From Primula veris (Eukaryota; Streptophyta; Magnoliopsida; Ericales; Primulaceae): a DNA stretch of 64,000 bases. Below are positions 1 through 13,500 of the stretch, one piece after another; the stretch's first letter is position 1; each line of letters opens with the position of its first letter. The DNA is taken from the NCBI GenBank assembly GCA_963682055.1, contig OY821747.1, forward strand, positions 24,116,126 to 24,180,125, given 5' to 3'. Under the pieces are notes generated by a model, which had not been told where the DNA came from, did no database searches, and saw nothing but the letters and a program-made list of their open reading frames with translations. A program made the position numbers and the translations under genes.

Positions 1-281
1 TGTTAAAAACCAGTCCGGCAGTTTTTTATGTTTTAAAACCAGTCCAGTTTGTTTTGTTTAAAACCAGTCCGGCAGTTTGTTCAAAACCAGTCCGGCAGTT
101 TGTTAAAACCAGTCCGGCAGTTTGTTAAAACCAGTCCGGCAGTTTGTTTAAAACCAGTCCGACAGTTTGTTTAAAACCAGTCCGGCAGTTTGTTAAAACC
201 AGTCCGGCAGTTTATGTAAAACCAGTCCGGCAGTTTATGTGTTAAACCAGTCCGGCAGTTTCTTTATTACAGTCCAGCAGT
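1..281. repeat. Minisatellite, 22-25 bp unit, about 12 copies
   Basis: A tandem array runs in from before the window start. Each unit carries the core AAACCAGTCCGGCAGTTTG followed by a variable 3-6 base T-rich linker. Copies differ by single substitutions (CCGG to CCGA or CCAG) and linker length. The array decays at its right edge near 260-281. No ORF crosses it. What it belongs to cannot be told from the window; the AT-rich sequence after it could be a UTR or LTR. Confidence 0.93.
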
Positions 282-949
282 TTTATTTATTTGTTGAGTC
301 AGGAATTGTAATTTATATTCCAATTGTGAGAAATAAAATTGTTTATTTCCATTGCGTTCCTGTCTTCTTTATTTTATTGTCCTTTCAATTATTGCATTCG
401 AAATAGTAACAAAACCAACAAATATTATAAGGGCAAAAAGGAAAAATAGCACCACCGACTACCGATTGTATAAATAGGTCTCGTCATGCATCAAGATCTA
501 TCTGTGATCACAGATAAACAAATGTATATAAGCACTAATGTGAATTTGTATTCACCATGTTCCTTCATCGCTCATCTGTTATTGGATGAGAGTTTACTCG
601 TCCTCTTGGTTTTATAGCACTTATTATGCTTGATGATAATTCTTTTCATGGACGTCGTCCTCGAATAGAGAACTGATACAATGATTATTTGTCTTAAACT
701 GTCACGAGTATGATGCTCGTCTAGGCAAGCGAGTTTTAGACAATTGTCAAAATCGAAGACATGTGGCTCCAAGACAGTACTTGAAAGGAACAATAGGGCT
801 CGTTGTTCCAAAGTAAGAGACAATGCTTATTGAGCTAATTTTCTGCTATATAAATGACAAAGGTCATGATCGGCTAATCCTTTCATAGTTCACAACTATT
901 ATAAGGATGTAAAAGTCGTAGCTAATGTGGTTAAAAATAACTGAAAGGA
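282..949. other. AT-rich stretch without a recognised gene
   Basis: No splice-consistent coding segment or recognisable protein appears on either strand. The 83-codon minus-strand open frame at 572-823 resembles nothing I know. The stretch may be part of the decayed retroelement that follows. Confidence 0.4.
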
Positions 950-2460
950 AACTCTTGAGACCCCCGATTTTGAGGCTCAAATGAGTTTAGTACATTTCTA
1001 TATTGATTTTGCTAAATCATTGAGCCGTCTTGTCTCTCATCTGGATTATATTTTTCCATTTGGATTATTATTTTTCCATTTGGACCGAACTTTTGAATTA
1101 TGCTTTGCTTGTTTATGAAATTTCTCGAAATAATTTAAAGTATTTTTGAGAAAATTCCTTGTAAATGTGACCGACTATTAATTATGAAAATTTAGGCAAT
1201 ACTTCTGGAGTAGTTGGTTGTCTGGAGATAATGGATAACAATGTAGCACATAATTTCACCAACTACTTGCTTAAAGAATCTCTCAGTGACAACGATTTTG
1301 AACCTGTCGTTCCAGATTGAAATTTTTGGTAAAACCAAATTAATTTGTCAAATATGAGGCTTTATACTCTAGTAGGTCCTTTCGTAACTTGTTGAGTAAT
1401 AAGATATTCGAGAAAATTCTTTACACAAAATCCACCCAATATGACTAAAAGCGTATTATTGAGGAGTCGATATGTCTTCTCAAGTGGTTTAACCACATTT
1501 TTAAATCATTTGAAAGTTACATTATCATTCGCATGTCGTCGATTGATAAGAGCTATTAGATGCTTAGATATGATTGTCTATATTGTCATTCGCCTGTCGT
1601 CGATTGATAAGAGCAGTTTGATACTGTGACATTGACCGGATGAGATGTTTGCGAATCAAAAGACGATGCTTGATTTATAATTGCATCGCATTTGGATATT
1701 TTTTGAGAAATAATTTCGTGATTAGTCCGAAATTCATATGTCATTAATGCATCATTTGAAAGATAAAGAATGTGTAAAGATTCTAAATAGTCTCGTAGAA
1801 TTCGGGAAATAATTGAAGAAAATATTTGTGGGTTTATCCAACCATACTACGAACCATTAAATATATGACTATGGTTGATGCATCAACAATCAGGTCATAT
1901 ATGTATTGTTATCCATATAAATGCATCACTTCCCAACTCTTAGCCAAATCATTAAGTTGATGGCTTATGTTCCGGATTATCCTGAAAAATCTTGTCGACT
2001 TGATAATGTCGAAGAGTTAACATCGAAGTTTCGATGTGTATTACTTGACTTTAGGAATTGAAATTAAACATCATGTTGATTATGTTCCGATCCAAAATGG
2101 GCTCACGGAAAGTTTGATGATGCGACTGCAAATGATTGCATGCACTTATTGGTTTTGCGCACCAATATTTATATTTACGTATGTGGTTATGCTATTTTGC
2201 TGCATTAGTCCATTATGAGGCTCATAGACACTCAAACACCGTATGCGTACCAACTGCTTACTGGTTATGAGCCAGAAGTCTCATATTAACGTGTGTTTGG
2301 AGTGTTTAATTAATATTTTGATTGGGCCGCTATAGCGTTCAAAATATGGACCTCTAAAGGAGACATAAGTCGATTATGAATCCACTGTCTATCATTTGAT
2401 AGATTAACATTGGCAAGCGATCTATTTACCGCATGATATGCGAGAGTGACATCGCTAAGA
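950..2460 (+). pseudogene. Decayed Ty1/copia pol remnant (integrase part)
   Basis: Between about 1,950 and 2,450 the plus strand, read with frame changes, gives the hallmarks of a copia integrase core and its downstream part. These are an RLDN-like segment before a lost GEFTS-type motif, then HHVDYVPIQNGLTESL (the usual H.....P..NG..E motif), IMRLQMIA-like and a WGYAILHAA-like segment. Stops and shifts break it every 20-60 codons. Upstream sequence from about 950 has the feel of the same polyprotein but I cannot place domains. No LTRs are recognised. This is an old, non-functional copy. Confidence 0.65.
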
Positions 2461-2730
2461 CCGTTCTCTCTCTGTATTCTATGTCTCTTATATAATATAT
2501 ATACTGAGCTAGTAATACTTGCAACAAATACAAATATGTTCAGTAAAAATAAAATATAAGATGATAATTATTAAAATAATTTTGAGTTGTTAAAATATAA
2601 TAAAGAGTGGTAAATAGTTTTTTATTTTTATATTATTTATTAAAGTGGTATTAGGATAATTAATAAAAAAAAAAATATAAGGCAAATATATAAATAAATA
2701 TATAGGTTTCGGTTGTTAGAATAGAATGAA

Positions 2731-2764
<34 letters not shown>

Positions 2765-2980
2765 TATTACTTTTTGTGAAAAAGACTTACGAAAATTTGA
2801 AACAATTATTTATAAAATAATCCTATTAATTTACAAAATTACAAAATAATAGTATACACATATAGCATATCTAATTATTATCTTCATGTTTGTCACAAAT
2901 CATCAGATTCCCGTCTCTATCCGTCTCTCTCAATCATATTTATACCCGCTAACGACTTACATATATATTTTTTATTCACA
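2461..2980. other. AT-rich spacer with a TA microsatellite
   Basis: Nothing coding is seen. A (TA)n run of about 32 bp lies at 2,732-2,763, preceded by a short AGAATGAAAGATATATA phrase that recurs near 3,663-3,688. Confidence 0.6.
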
Positions 2981-4007
2981 GCAGGTCCGCTGCTATATCT
3001 ATCTATACTATTAATATATGTGTAGAGGCCTTATGAAGCCTTGAAACAACTAATTACCTAAAACCCCTCTAATTACACAAATTACATATAAAGCAAATAC
3101 TAAAACAGACGGTTATAAACTTATTATGAAACAAAAACTGATACACGGTTAAAACTTAAAAAAAAAGTAACTTATTCAGATATTCATTTATAATAAAGAC
3201 GATATTGTTCTCCCCTCTCTCTACCTCTGTCTCCCTAAATACCTAGCTAATAGTTGTATTACAACACCTACATTATTTTATTTTTATTTTTTTATTATAT
3301 TTTAATAATCATAACCATATTACAACCACAAAAATATGGACCCCATAATAGTTTATTACTATTATACTCCCTCCGTCCCTAAACAAATATCCCTACGAAA
3401 ATACATACAATTTTGACAATCAAAATTTTCATATCAAAATTACCGAAATGAAAAAATTGAAAATTTCATCATATAGTTCTAACCATAAACTACGTGATTA
3501 ACTTTTGAAATAATTTTTCCGGCAATATAAGTATAAAAAAATTATAGGTTAAAATTGTAGCCATTTTCGTAAGAAAATTTATACATATATGTCGCTTTTT
3601 TATACGAACCAGACGTGATGCATGTCATTATGGAGGAACCAGACGCCATGCTCTTACAATAATAGGATGAAAGATATATATATATATAGGTGAGGTTATA
3701 TCAACTTGACATTTTTTTTTGTAAAAATGTTACAAATTAAGATTTGACTAATGCAAATCTCCACTGTTTCACGACGATAACACAGATATGCGTCTTGTTT
3801 TTTTTTTTTTCCGACATGTATAATGACATGTTTTCGAAATTATGGTAAAATTTAAAAATTCAAAACATGTCATTATACATATCATAAAACGCATATTTGT
3901 GTTCCCGTCGTGATATCGTGGAGATTTGCATAAATAAAATAGCTGTTTTTGAAAAAAAGCGTCCATATATTCCCCTTCTATATATATATATATACTAGCG
4001 GACCTGC
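2981..4007. mobile_element. Possible 1.03 kb element with short inverted ends
   Basis: The left end reads GCAGGTCCGCTGCTATATCT and the right end, complemented, GCAGGTCCGCTAGTATATAT. This gives an exact 11-base inverted match followed by AT-rich similarity. The interior is AT-rich and has no gene. No target duplication is visible next to the ends. It could be a non-autonomous DNA element or chance within AT-rich sequence. Confidence 0.4.
3364..3400. mobile_element. Stowaway-like MITE end (CTCCCTCCGTCCC)
   Basis: TACTCCCTCCGTCCCTAAA is the classic terminal sequence of plant Stowaway-type MITEs, with the TA expected at the target. The matching inverted end was not found nearby, so this looks like one end of a decayed copy. 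Confidence 0.5.
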
Positions 4008-4822
4008 CCAACCAATGGTTGTGAATCCAAAAAATTATATGTAACCCGTTATGGTATAATGGAGTAACAATTATAGTTGAGAGAGAGGGGATGAATTTGA
4101 CGATGAAGTTAATAATTATATGGCAGTTGTTTTTATTTTAATTATCTTTGCCAAGATATCATATTTGCCATGTTAGGACTGTGTGTGCGTGCTTAGTAGC
4201 ACGCGCCGTTTTTAAAGCGAGATTGTTTTCTTACCTCCTTTCTTTGTTTTCTGTACATTTTGTTCATGATCGATGTACAGGTGCTGATGTAGACTGTGGC
4301 AAAGTTTAGAATGCTTGCATGGGGCTCATTATCATATTACACTTGATCGTGCACACGTCAGACTTGTTTTTATTCATTTTGGTATTACCTCATTTTGAGC
4401 CTTGTGGACCTAATAGGCGTTTAACGCAAGTTTATTTTAGATTACGCTATTTTATCGAATGTCAGTTGGGTTGGATTTGATTTATCGTTGTTGAATTATT
4501 TGGTAATCGCGTGATGATTTTGTTATGTGTTGTTCAAACAGGTCTAATTTATTGGAAACAAATAGATACGCAAAGCTCATGCCGAAATTTTCTAAAAACG
4601 TACTGAATTGTTTGTGTTGTCACATTTGAATACCGTTGGCTACCCTTAGGCCAATTTAGTGAATGAAATGTGATTATTGGCATGCCCTGAAGTATTTATT
4701 TGGTTCTATTGATTGGCATATTATTGAATGGCTTTCCGCATGTTTCGTTATTTAAACCTTTTCCTTTTTCTTTTAAATAATATTCACTACTCGGGTTTAC
4801 CCAAATCCGGGGCGTGACATAT

Positions 4823-4834
4823 TGGTATCATTGC
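4823..4834 (+). promoter_or_regulatory. Primer-binding site of the LARD-like element
   Basis: TGGTATCATTGC lies three bases after the TGACA end of the left LTR. TGGTATCA matches the 3' end of initiator tRNA-Met as used by most plant LTR elements. Confidence 0.6.
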
Positions 4835-7800
4835 TAACCGGGCTCCGATTAACTTGGTTGCCTGTTGGGTAGGATAGGCACACATGGGGATGGGTGATAC
4901 TTGATGGTGTAAGACATTTTAAAAAAATCTGCATTTTTCAAAATCCATGTGGTGTATTTGGTTGTTTGTTTACATTCAAGTTTGGTTGACTTCTATTGTA
5001 TTGTGAGTTGATCCGTTTTAATGGGTGTATATATGGTTCTTGTTAAATGGTTTTGTGTTTGTTAAATGTGAACGGTTTTAGTTGGTGGACATATTTTGTA
5101 TCCAGTTGTGTGTTACTCGTGGTGTGATTATATAGGAATATCTTTTATGTGCTACATGTATTGATCGAGGATTGTGGTGGTGCCTTCCAACGGATTGTTT
5201 TTATGATTGTTAGTGACTGAAACTAAATTACGAAGGGTTAAGAAGGATTGATATTTGTGTAGACAAGTAGGATTTGTAGGCGTTTAGTTTGTTTCATGTT
5301 TTCGTTGTACTCTATATGCTGTGTATATGGTATCCTTTTTAAGTGTTATCCATATTAAGCGTGGTGTTAAGTTTGGTAACTTTTTATGTTCTGTCACATT
5401 AGTTTTAGATCTTATAGTTTGTTGGTTGAAGTGTTTCCCATGTTATGAGAGGTACATTTGTTTACATATGAAGCTTTTGCGATTGATTTGGTACGTATAG
5501 TGGATTATTTCTCAGCACTATACGAGTTATATTTTTATTCACTAGAGTACATTTTTTCACTAATAAAATGGATAATTCATTATATTAATCGTGTTGTCAC
5601 AAGTATTTTTTAAAGCTTAGAGTATGGTTTCGCCTTTGATCAACTTAGTTATGTGTAGCATTGCTGTTATTTATGATTTCGGTGTGACGTAAAAGTATTT
5701 ATTATTTCGGTGTGACGCAAGGGAGAAATGATAAAATAAATGGTGTTTTAGTAATAATTACTTGCTTGATTTTTATGTCGTGTGACTGTTTACTAGTAAT
5801 TGAAATGTGATTGGTGTACGTAGACTATTTGAAAATATCCTAAAACATGATATTATGTTTAGGATAGGTGTGATGTGAACGGTAGTGTAAAAACTGTTAT
5901 TTTGATTTTATCACTTCTAACTATAACCCCAATTGTTGGTGTAATTCCTTTTATCGTTGCGACTACGTGACTATATGCCAAATGTGCTATTTTTGTTCTG
6001 GTTTCAGTTGAATTATATAGCATGTGTTTTGGTGTGTAAGTAGTGACGGTTCGTAAGTAATATTAGTGACGATACAATGTGACTATTAAATAAATTTAAT
6101 AACCAAAAACCGGTAGGAGACGTGTTGAGATTGTAGGCCCAATGGTTTATCATTTTATATAGTTATTGAATCAAACGAATTTATTATTAGATATTCTTGT
6201 TACTCTTTGTTTGTTTGCGTTAATCCGGCTAAATTATAGACAAAATAGGGTGATTCGCCTAATACTTAAGATTATTTATTTATTTATTTATCTTCACTTG
6301 TACGTGTATTATGTGCCATTGAGAAAATAGTTTTCTTTTTAAGTATCTCTCCTTTTTCGTAGACACTATCTTTGTAGGACAGCGTGTCATGTTTATTCCA
6401 TTGACGTCTAAAAACTCAAAGTGGCTTACTGTGCGGATTATCAATTATGATAGGATTATCTTTATATTTTCTGTGAAAAATGGGGTAACATGAGCAAGAC
6501 ATTATAGGTTTTTTGTTTTGTTTTTTGTTGTTGTTGTTGTTGTTGTTGTAGATTCCGAATCATTAGAATGTTTGTTTTCTTTGTTATAATATTGTCTGAG
6601 TAAAATCTAGCAGTACATATTGATGTGGATGTGCAAGACTGTATAATTTTAGTGTTTATAATTTCATGTGTTACATATAATTTCCCCAAATTTTATTGCA
6701 AAATTTTTATTCCATTTACTTCCATTTAACAAATTTCACTTGGTGTCTTCCTTTTTTTAAAGCCTGGTAGAATTGTGATATGACAATTTATTGTGCACTT
6801 TGTGCTCAAGTTGTATTAATAGGTTTAAAATTCAGTGGTTTGAATCTAACTATCTATAAAATAAATTTTGTTACAAAAGTACCTTTGTTTGTGCCGATAT
6901 TAATTGGAGATATATTTGATGTTCTTCTTAATTGTGTATTGGTGGATTGTTTAACTTTTGCTATGTACCTTAGTGTTTGATGATATGATAATCCATGCCC
7001 ATTATTTTCTTAAACATCTTTTTCAGAATAAGATCAAGCTAAGTGTGCTATATATAATATGTAATATGGAGTCTACTATTTAAGACCGAGTGTAGGAGTT
7101 AAGATGATTTTGCGATTTTATAGACACGACGTCTATGTGAGGACATGGCAAAATGGTGATTAATATCCGTTCTACCTATATATATTGCGTTGGGGCATAT
7201 AGCTACAATAACATGGTGGAGTGTTTAATATAATCACCATATTTTGTGTTCGTGTGAATATATTTGTTAAAGTTATAAGTTCATGTACTAACCATCTGGT
7301 TCATTCTTATCAGTGGCAGTGGTCTTTTATATATTTTGTTGTGATGGACCCATGAGACAAGTATGTCTTGATTAAGAAAGATACTTAAGTTTATTTTGTC
7401 TAGCTCAGTGATTTATTCCTGGTAACTTAATCATCTTTCAATATTTATTTTTCTGGTAATTATTAAGAATTTGTGTACCAAAGTTTGGCGTGAGGCGGAG
7501 TTAGTAGCTGTACTGTTGAGTTGATAAAAAGAAAAAAAAAATTCTCTCTCCTAAATATTTTTGGTACGTTATATCGATCTATATATATATAAATTAATTT
7601 ATTTGTAAGTGGTTTTGGAAAATAAAAATCGTTTGCGAGTTAGTCAGACGTGATATAATTTTATTTTATTATTATTTTATTTGAGAAAATAAAAAGTGTT
7701 GTGAGAATATTCTTTTAATAATTGTACTACGCTATATAGTGGTGGGTTTTAGGTTCTGGTATGTGGCTAAGTGCATGTGATGTATGTGTATGACGATGTA

Positions 7801-8793
7801 AGGGATATACAAATAATATGGTAATGAGTTTTTGTAACACGTATATGTATTTAGATATAATAATTGGGTGAAAATGGTTGTGATGGTGATCATCTATTAC
7901 ATGCGTGCCCTTTTGTACTATGTTGATGAAATGTAAATTGGTGTATTTAATTTAATTTTAGTTATCGTATGGGAATCTATTTATACTAATTAATTGCTTA
8001 TAAAATTAGTTCTCGTTGAAAAAGAAAATTGACATTTATACATAGTCGTCATCCATATTTTAAACGGAAAGTTCGTATATCTTTCTTTGTAATTAAATCT
8101 TGTGTGTCAACTACATTATGCATTTTATTAATTTAAATCGTTTATCATTGAGGTATGTAACTGTTTATGTAGTGAGACCATGCTTTGTTAATGCAATTTA
8201 ATTGTGAGATTTGTTTGGGAAGTGTGTTTTATATTGATGTTGAGCTAGCAACATGTGAATATAAGTTTTTAATTATTTGTCTGGATGAACCATTCAGTGT
8301 GACATATTTAGAACTGCCGTTTGATATATTATTTGGTTTTCCTACTAGTGTTCGTAAACACTAATGGTGTTTTCTGTCTTGAATAGCGTTGTTTGGTGAT
8401 TAAATATTTCTGGGATGATATAGTAGGACTTCTAGTACATGTATGTGATATGATGTGATTATCTTATTTTCATCCGTCGGTAGTCGGTGAATATATGTTT
8501 ATGTGGTTTTATAGATTTAAATGTAATTTGTCTGGTAGCATGAATTATGTGATCTTTCTTTTGAGTGTGGTAAAGTAATGTGCGGTGGGTGATCGTTCTT
8601 TGGTGAAAATTGTTAACAATCTTTCGCTTAATTTTAAGTTCGCTTCACCTTTCTTTTGTTTTTCTATTATTTTGGCTTTATGATTTATTTTACCCTTCAA
8701 AGTGGTTTTGAGGTGTGAGAACATGCATATGGGTTGAGCTAGTTTTTAGACGATAACAGTGTATGCTAAATTTCGGGACGAATTTTTTTTAAG

Positions 8794-8803
8794 TTGGGGA
8801 GAA
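8794..8803 (+). promoter_or_regulatory. Polypurine tract
   Basis: TTGGGGAGAA immediately precedes TGTAACGACTCGG, the usual arrangement for second-strand priming next to a 3' LTR. Confidence 0.6.
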
Positions 8804-9121
8804 TGTAACGACTCGGAAATTTTGGTTATTTATTATTTATTTGTATTATTTTTCTATAGTGATATTAATGTATTGTGTAAATTGTATATATGTGAAATAA
8901 ATAATGTACCAATGCATATGTAACAATAATGTTGGGTTATATTTGTAATTAGTAATAATTATAGGAGCTGTTGTGGTTATTTAAATAAAAAGTAAAACCT
9001 AATTATAAACCAATAACTTACTTAGATATACATATAGATATATATATATACAGTATACATAACCCGTCATATATATATATAGAGAGAGAGAGATAAAGAG
9101 TGAGATAAAAGATATATTGAT

Positions 9122-10520
9122 ATGACGGGGAGGCGAAGGAGGCGAAGGGTTAAACGGGTGTCGCAGGTGAAGAAGGACGTTGTCCCTCCCAAACCACCTA
9201 CTGTGGTAAAATTGAATATTTCCCATCTGTTTTTTTATTTATTTATTATTAATTGATATTTTGAATCATATATTTTGTGTTATTTCATCTCTGCATAAAC
9301 ATGATATTAGGGTTTACTCGCCCTCATTTATTTTATTTCTCACTATTTAATACTAATTAACTTTAACAATGTTTTTCTATGCGCTTAATTCGCAGTTATT
9401 GTGTTAATATAACATCCTATTTAATCAGAATAATTTTATTAACATATTCTTAGTATGAGTTTTTCCTTTTGACAAGTTAGATCTGGAATAATATTTCATA
9501 GAAGAACATTATTATTATTATTAAATATCCTTAAATTATTGTCCATTAGTACTTGTTTTTTTCCTGAGATTTTCAAAACAGAAATAAATAATAAAAATGT
9601 TAACACAGTTTGCATCTCTGTACTTATTGTTTGATGTTTTAGTTTTTTCTTCTTCTAATTTTTGTCATTCTTTATTTGAACGATCAGGTCTCGTTTTATA
9701 AAGAGACAGTACGTGCTAACAGCAAAAAAATATTAAAAAAAAACTATAATATATTCTTAACTTTATGGGTGCATGTTTTGATTTGTATGACTGTTATCAA
9801 TTCATGATAAATAAAATCATTCATAATCATTATATATACATACATACATATACCATTGTCGTTAATACATATGGAGTATCTGTTCCTAAAGAACTAAATA
9901 TTACTAATAAAAGTTTTCTATTTTAATAGGGGGATGAAGTAATAGAAGAGAGTGAGAGAGAGCCACAAAATGCTAGGCTCGTCTCCGAGCTTGAGGCCAT
10001 CGAATTGGCTAACGAACGAAACCCGCACCATGTTGAGGTAGCATTAATTCTTGTAACATTTGTAATACAAAATTTGTTATAATGATTACATCATCTTTTT
10101 GTCCTCGACCGGCCACATCAGACGATGGTAAAGCTTAAGGTAAATTCTTTAGTTTCAGATTTATGAGCAACGATATGCTAGGCTGGTCCGTGAGCTTAAG
10201 GCCGTCGAATTGGGTTACGAACGAAACCAGCTCGATTTTGAGGTAGCATTAATACTTCTAACATTTGGAATACAAATTTGTTATAATGATTACATCATCT
10301 TTATGTGCTCGATCAGCCACCTCATATATTTTTTTATTAATATTTATTACTATTTATACAGAATTTGAAGAAGTGGGCAGATACTTTGGTAAGCCTGGCA
10401 TTTTTTTTCGACGATAATCAAGAAGATATGATGTACTACCTTCGAGGTAACTCTCGTATGTCTGTATGTGTGTATTTACGTCTGTACTGTAACATGTGAG
10501 TAAATTCCAGTCCTCAGTTA

Positions 10521-10562
<42 letters not shown>

Positions 10563-13500
10563 ATATACGCATATAGCATAGTTTACAACTGTTGCAATGT
10601 AATTGTTTGTAAATATCAGTCGTAGGTCTATATATATGCATGCACATTTAAGTATGTGGACAGTCCTAAGTGACAAGTGTACTTAGTTTTTCATTTGTCA
10701 TATAAGGTCGGTACACATATCTGTGAAATGACTAGTTATTAGAAGTTAGTGGTGATAGTTGTTTAGTGGGAAAATACATTACGTGTTTTGTATAGTATTT
10801 AGAGGACCGATCCCCTTATGCAAAGTTTCTTATATATGACATGGATGTACATATTGTAGTTCGTTTGCACTCTAAGCAAATTGGTTGACGAGTACTGCAC
10901 AAAGTAATTTCCGATAGCTATATATTTTGTTCTTATCATGTACCTGCTAGTTTTGTTCGATTAGGATTTGATTATTTGGTAGTTACTTGTGAAGTTTTTT
11001 TTGTAGAGGCCAAGTTAAAGCTAGAGGAAGCATTGCGAATTAAGGAAGACTACTACGAAGCAATGTATGAGCTGGGAATGTTTCACTTTAGTATGTTGAT
11101 ATTTGACCAAAGTCTGGAATTGCGTGATGAAGGTTTTATGGGGCACTGTCGCGAAGCAATTGCGCTTTTCGAGCAAGTTAAAGATAAGGTAAACTAGGCA
11201 GTAGGAACACATTATGTTTATCTGTTCAATAATTCTCAAATGTGCTATTTTAGAGTGGTCGTCATTTTGAAACAGCAAAAACGTATCACAGCATGATGGA
11301 TATAGCAAGTTAAAGATAACTATTTTTTCAAGCAAGTTAAACATATAGCAAAAACATATCTTTTCAAAAACGTATCTGATGTTTTGAGGCGAAAATCAAC
11401 CTTTCCTTACTGTTCTCATGTTACATCTCTGCTTGTTCTGGTCTCTTTTTCAGGCACCCGATGTTTACAAAGAAGACATGTTGTATCGCGTAAGAAATGA
11501 GATGTCTCTAAATCTTGAGGTAAATTCTTTAATTTCATTGACAGATTTATGCTTGGATAGTTTTTGGGCCGTTTGTAGTCGTTACGATTCTTGCATTATT
11601 TGTGGCCTTTGAGAAAACATTTAGTGTCCTCTGTGAAGCTGGATGAGGTTCTTCGTTTGATGTTTACTGAATATCCTGATTTGTTCTTTTGTGTTTGGTT
11701 TTGAAAAATGTTGCAAAACGATTTTCTTTATAACGAGCACCATCTCGCGCTCAAAAGTCGAGCCCGTGTAGTGAAGAATTAATCTTTACAAACTATTAAG
11801 TTTGGAATAAGGGAACAATTATTGTCAACATGATTCTCTTCTTAATTGTTTAGGTTCTAGTCCAAAAGTATACTAATAAAAGTAAATATTACTAATAAAA
11901 GTTTTCTATTTTAATAGGGAGATGAAGTAATAGAAGAGAGTGAGAGAGAGCAACGATATGCTAGGCTCGTCTCCGAGCTTGAGGCCATCGAATTGGCTAA
12001 TGAACGAAACCCGCACGATGTTGAGGTAGCATTAATTCTTGTAACATTTGTAATACAAAATTTGTTATAATGATTACATCATCTTTGTGTCCTCGACCGG
12101 CCACATCATAAGTTTTTTTATTTTTATTGTTGATATTTATTACTATTTATACAGATTTTGAAGAAGTGGGCAAAGACTTTGGTAAGCCTGGGATATTATC
12201 ATTTCGACGAGAATCAAGCTATGTTCTACCTTCAAGGTAATTCTCGTACCTATATATATTGGTTTTGTGTGTGTCTATGTATATATATATATATATATAT
12301 AAGAAATATATGTAAGTATAAATGTGTGTATGTATGTCTGGAACACGTGGGTGAACTCCAGTAATTTTCTAAAAGGCGCAAGGCGGACTGGACTTTAGGC
12401 GAAATTTGCCACCTAGCGCCTAATTCCGCTTAATTACCGTCTAATCTGCTTAATCCCGCCTAATCTATTAGGCTTCTAGTCTCCGCCTAATTTGCGCCTA
12501 ATTTGCGCCTAGACGTGCATTTTAGAACACTAGTGTGTGTGTGTGTGTATATATATATATGTATATGTATATATCATAAGTTACAACTGTTGCAGTGTAA
12601 TTGTTTGCAAATATCAATCGTAGGTCTATATATATATATATATATATATACATGCACATTTACGTATGTGGGCAGTGCTAAGTTACAAGTGTTACAATGT
12701 ACTTGTTTGTAAATATTAGTTGTACGTAGTTTTTCATTTGTCATTTAAGTTAGTTACTTATATCTGTGAGATGACAAGTTATTAGAAGTTAGTGGTGTTG
12801 TTTAGTGGGCAAATACATTACGTGTTTTGTTTATATTTAGAGAACTGTCACCCTTATGCAAAGTTTCGTATGCATGAAATGAATGTATTGTAGTTTGTTT
12901 GCGCTATAAGCAAATTGGTTGACAAGTACTGCAAAACGTAATTTCCGATGGCTAAATATATTGTTTGTATCATCATGTACCTGCTAGTTTCGTTCGATTA
13001 GGATTTGATTATTTGGTAGTTACTTGTGAAGTTTTTTCTTTGTAGAGGCCAAGTCAAAGCTAGAGGAGGCATTGGGAATTAAGGAAGACTACTACGAAGC
13101 AAAGTTTGAGCTGGGGAGGGTTTACTATCGTATGTTGGTATCGAACAAAAGTCTGAAACATCGATATCCTAGGCTCGTCTCCGAGCTTGAGGCCGCCGAA
13201 TTGGCTAACGAACAAAACCCGCACGATGTTAAGGTAGCATTAATACTTGTAACATTTGTAATACGAATTTCTTATAATGATTACATTAACTTTCTGTTCT
13301 CGATCAGCCACCTCATTAGTTTTTTGTTAATATTTATTACTATTTATACAGAATTTGAAGAAGTGGGCAGAGACTTTGGTAAGCTTTTCAGTTTTTTTCG
13401 ACGGTAATCAAGAAGAAAGGATGTACTACATTCGAGGTAATTCTCGTATGTGTGTATTTACGTCTGTACTGTAACACGTGGGTAAATTCCAGTCCTCAGT

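Larger units (their letters stand above)
4008..9000 (+). mobile_element. Non-coding LTR retrotransposon derivative (LARD-like)
   Basis: A left LTR appears to end with GGGGCGTGACA at 4,819. TATTGGTATCATTGC follows, whose TGGTATCA is the usual primer-binding-site start. At the other side a polypurine tract (TTGGGGAGAA, 8,794-8,803) is followed at 8,804 by TGTAACGACTCGG, a typical gypsy-class LTR start. The 4 kb between holds no ORF above about 75 codons and is visibly rich in T and G on this strand. The two LTRs do not align over the parts present, so the left LTR is probably truncated at its 5' end and the right one at its 3' end. The left boundary given is approximate. Confidence 0.6.

Noticed and set aside
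11021..11344. 107-codon minus-strand frame
   Set aside because: Antisense to exon 5 of the TOM20-like gene and its intron.
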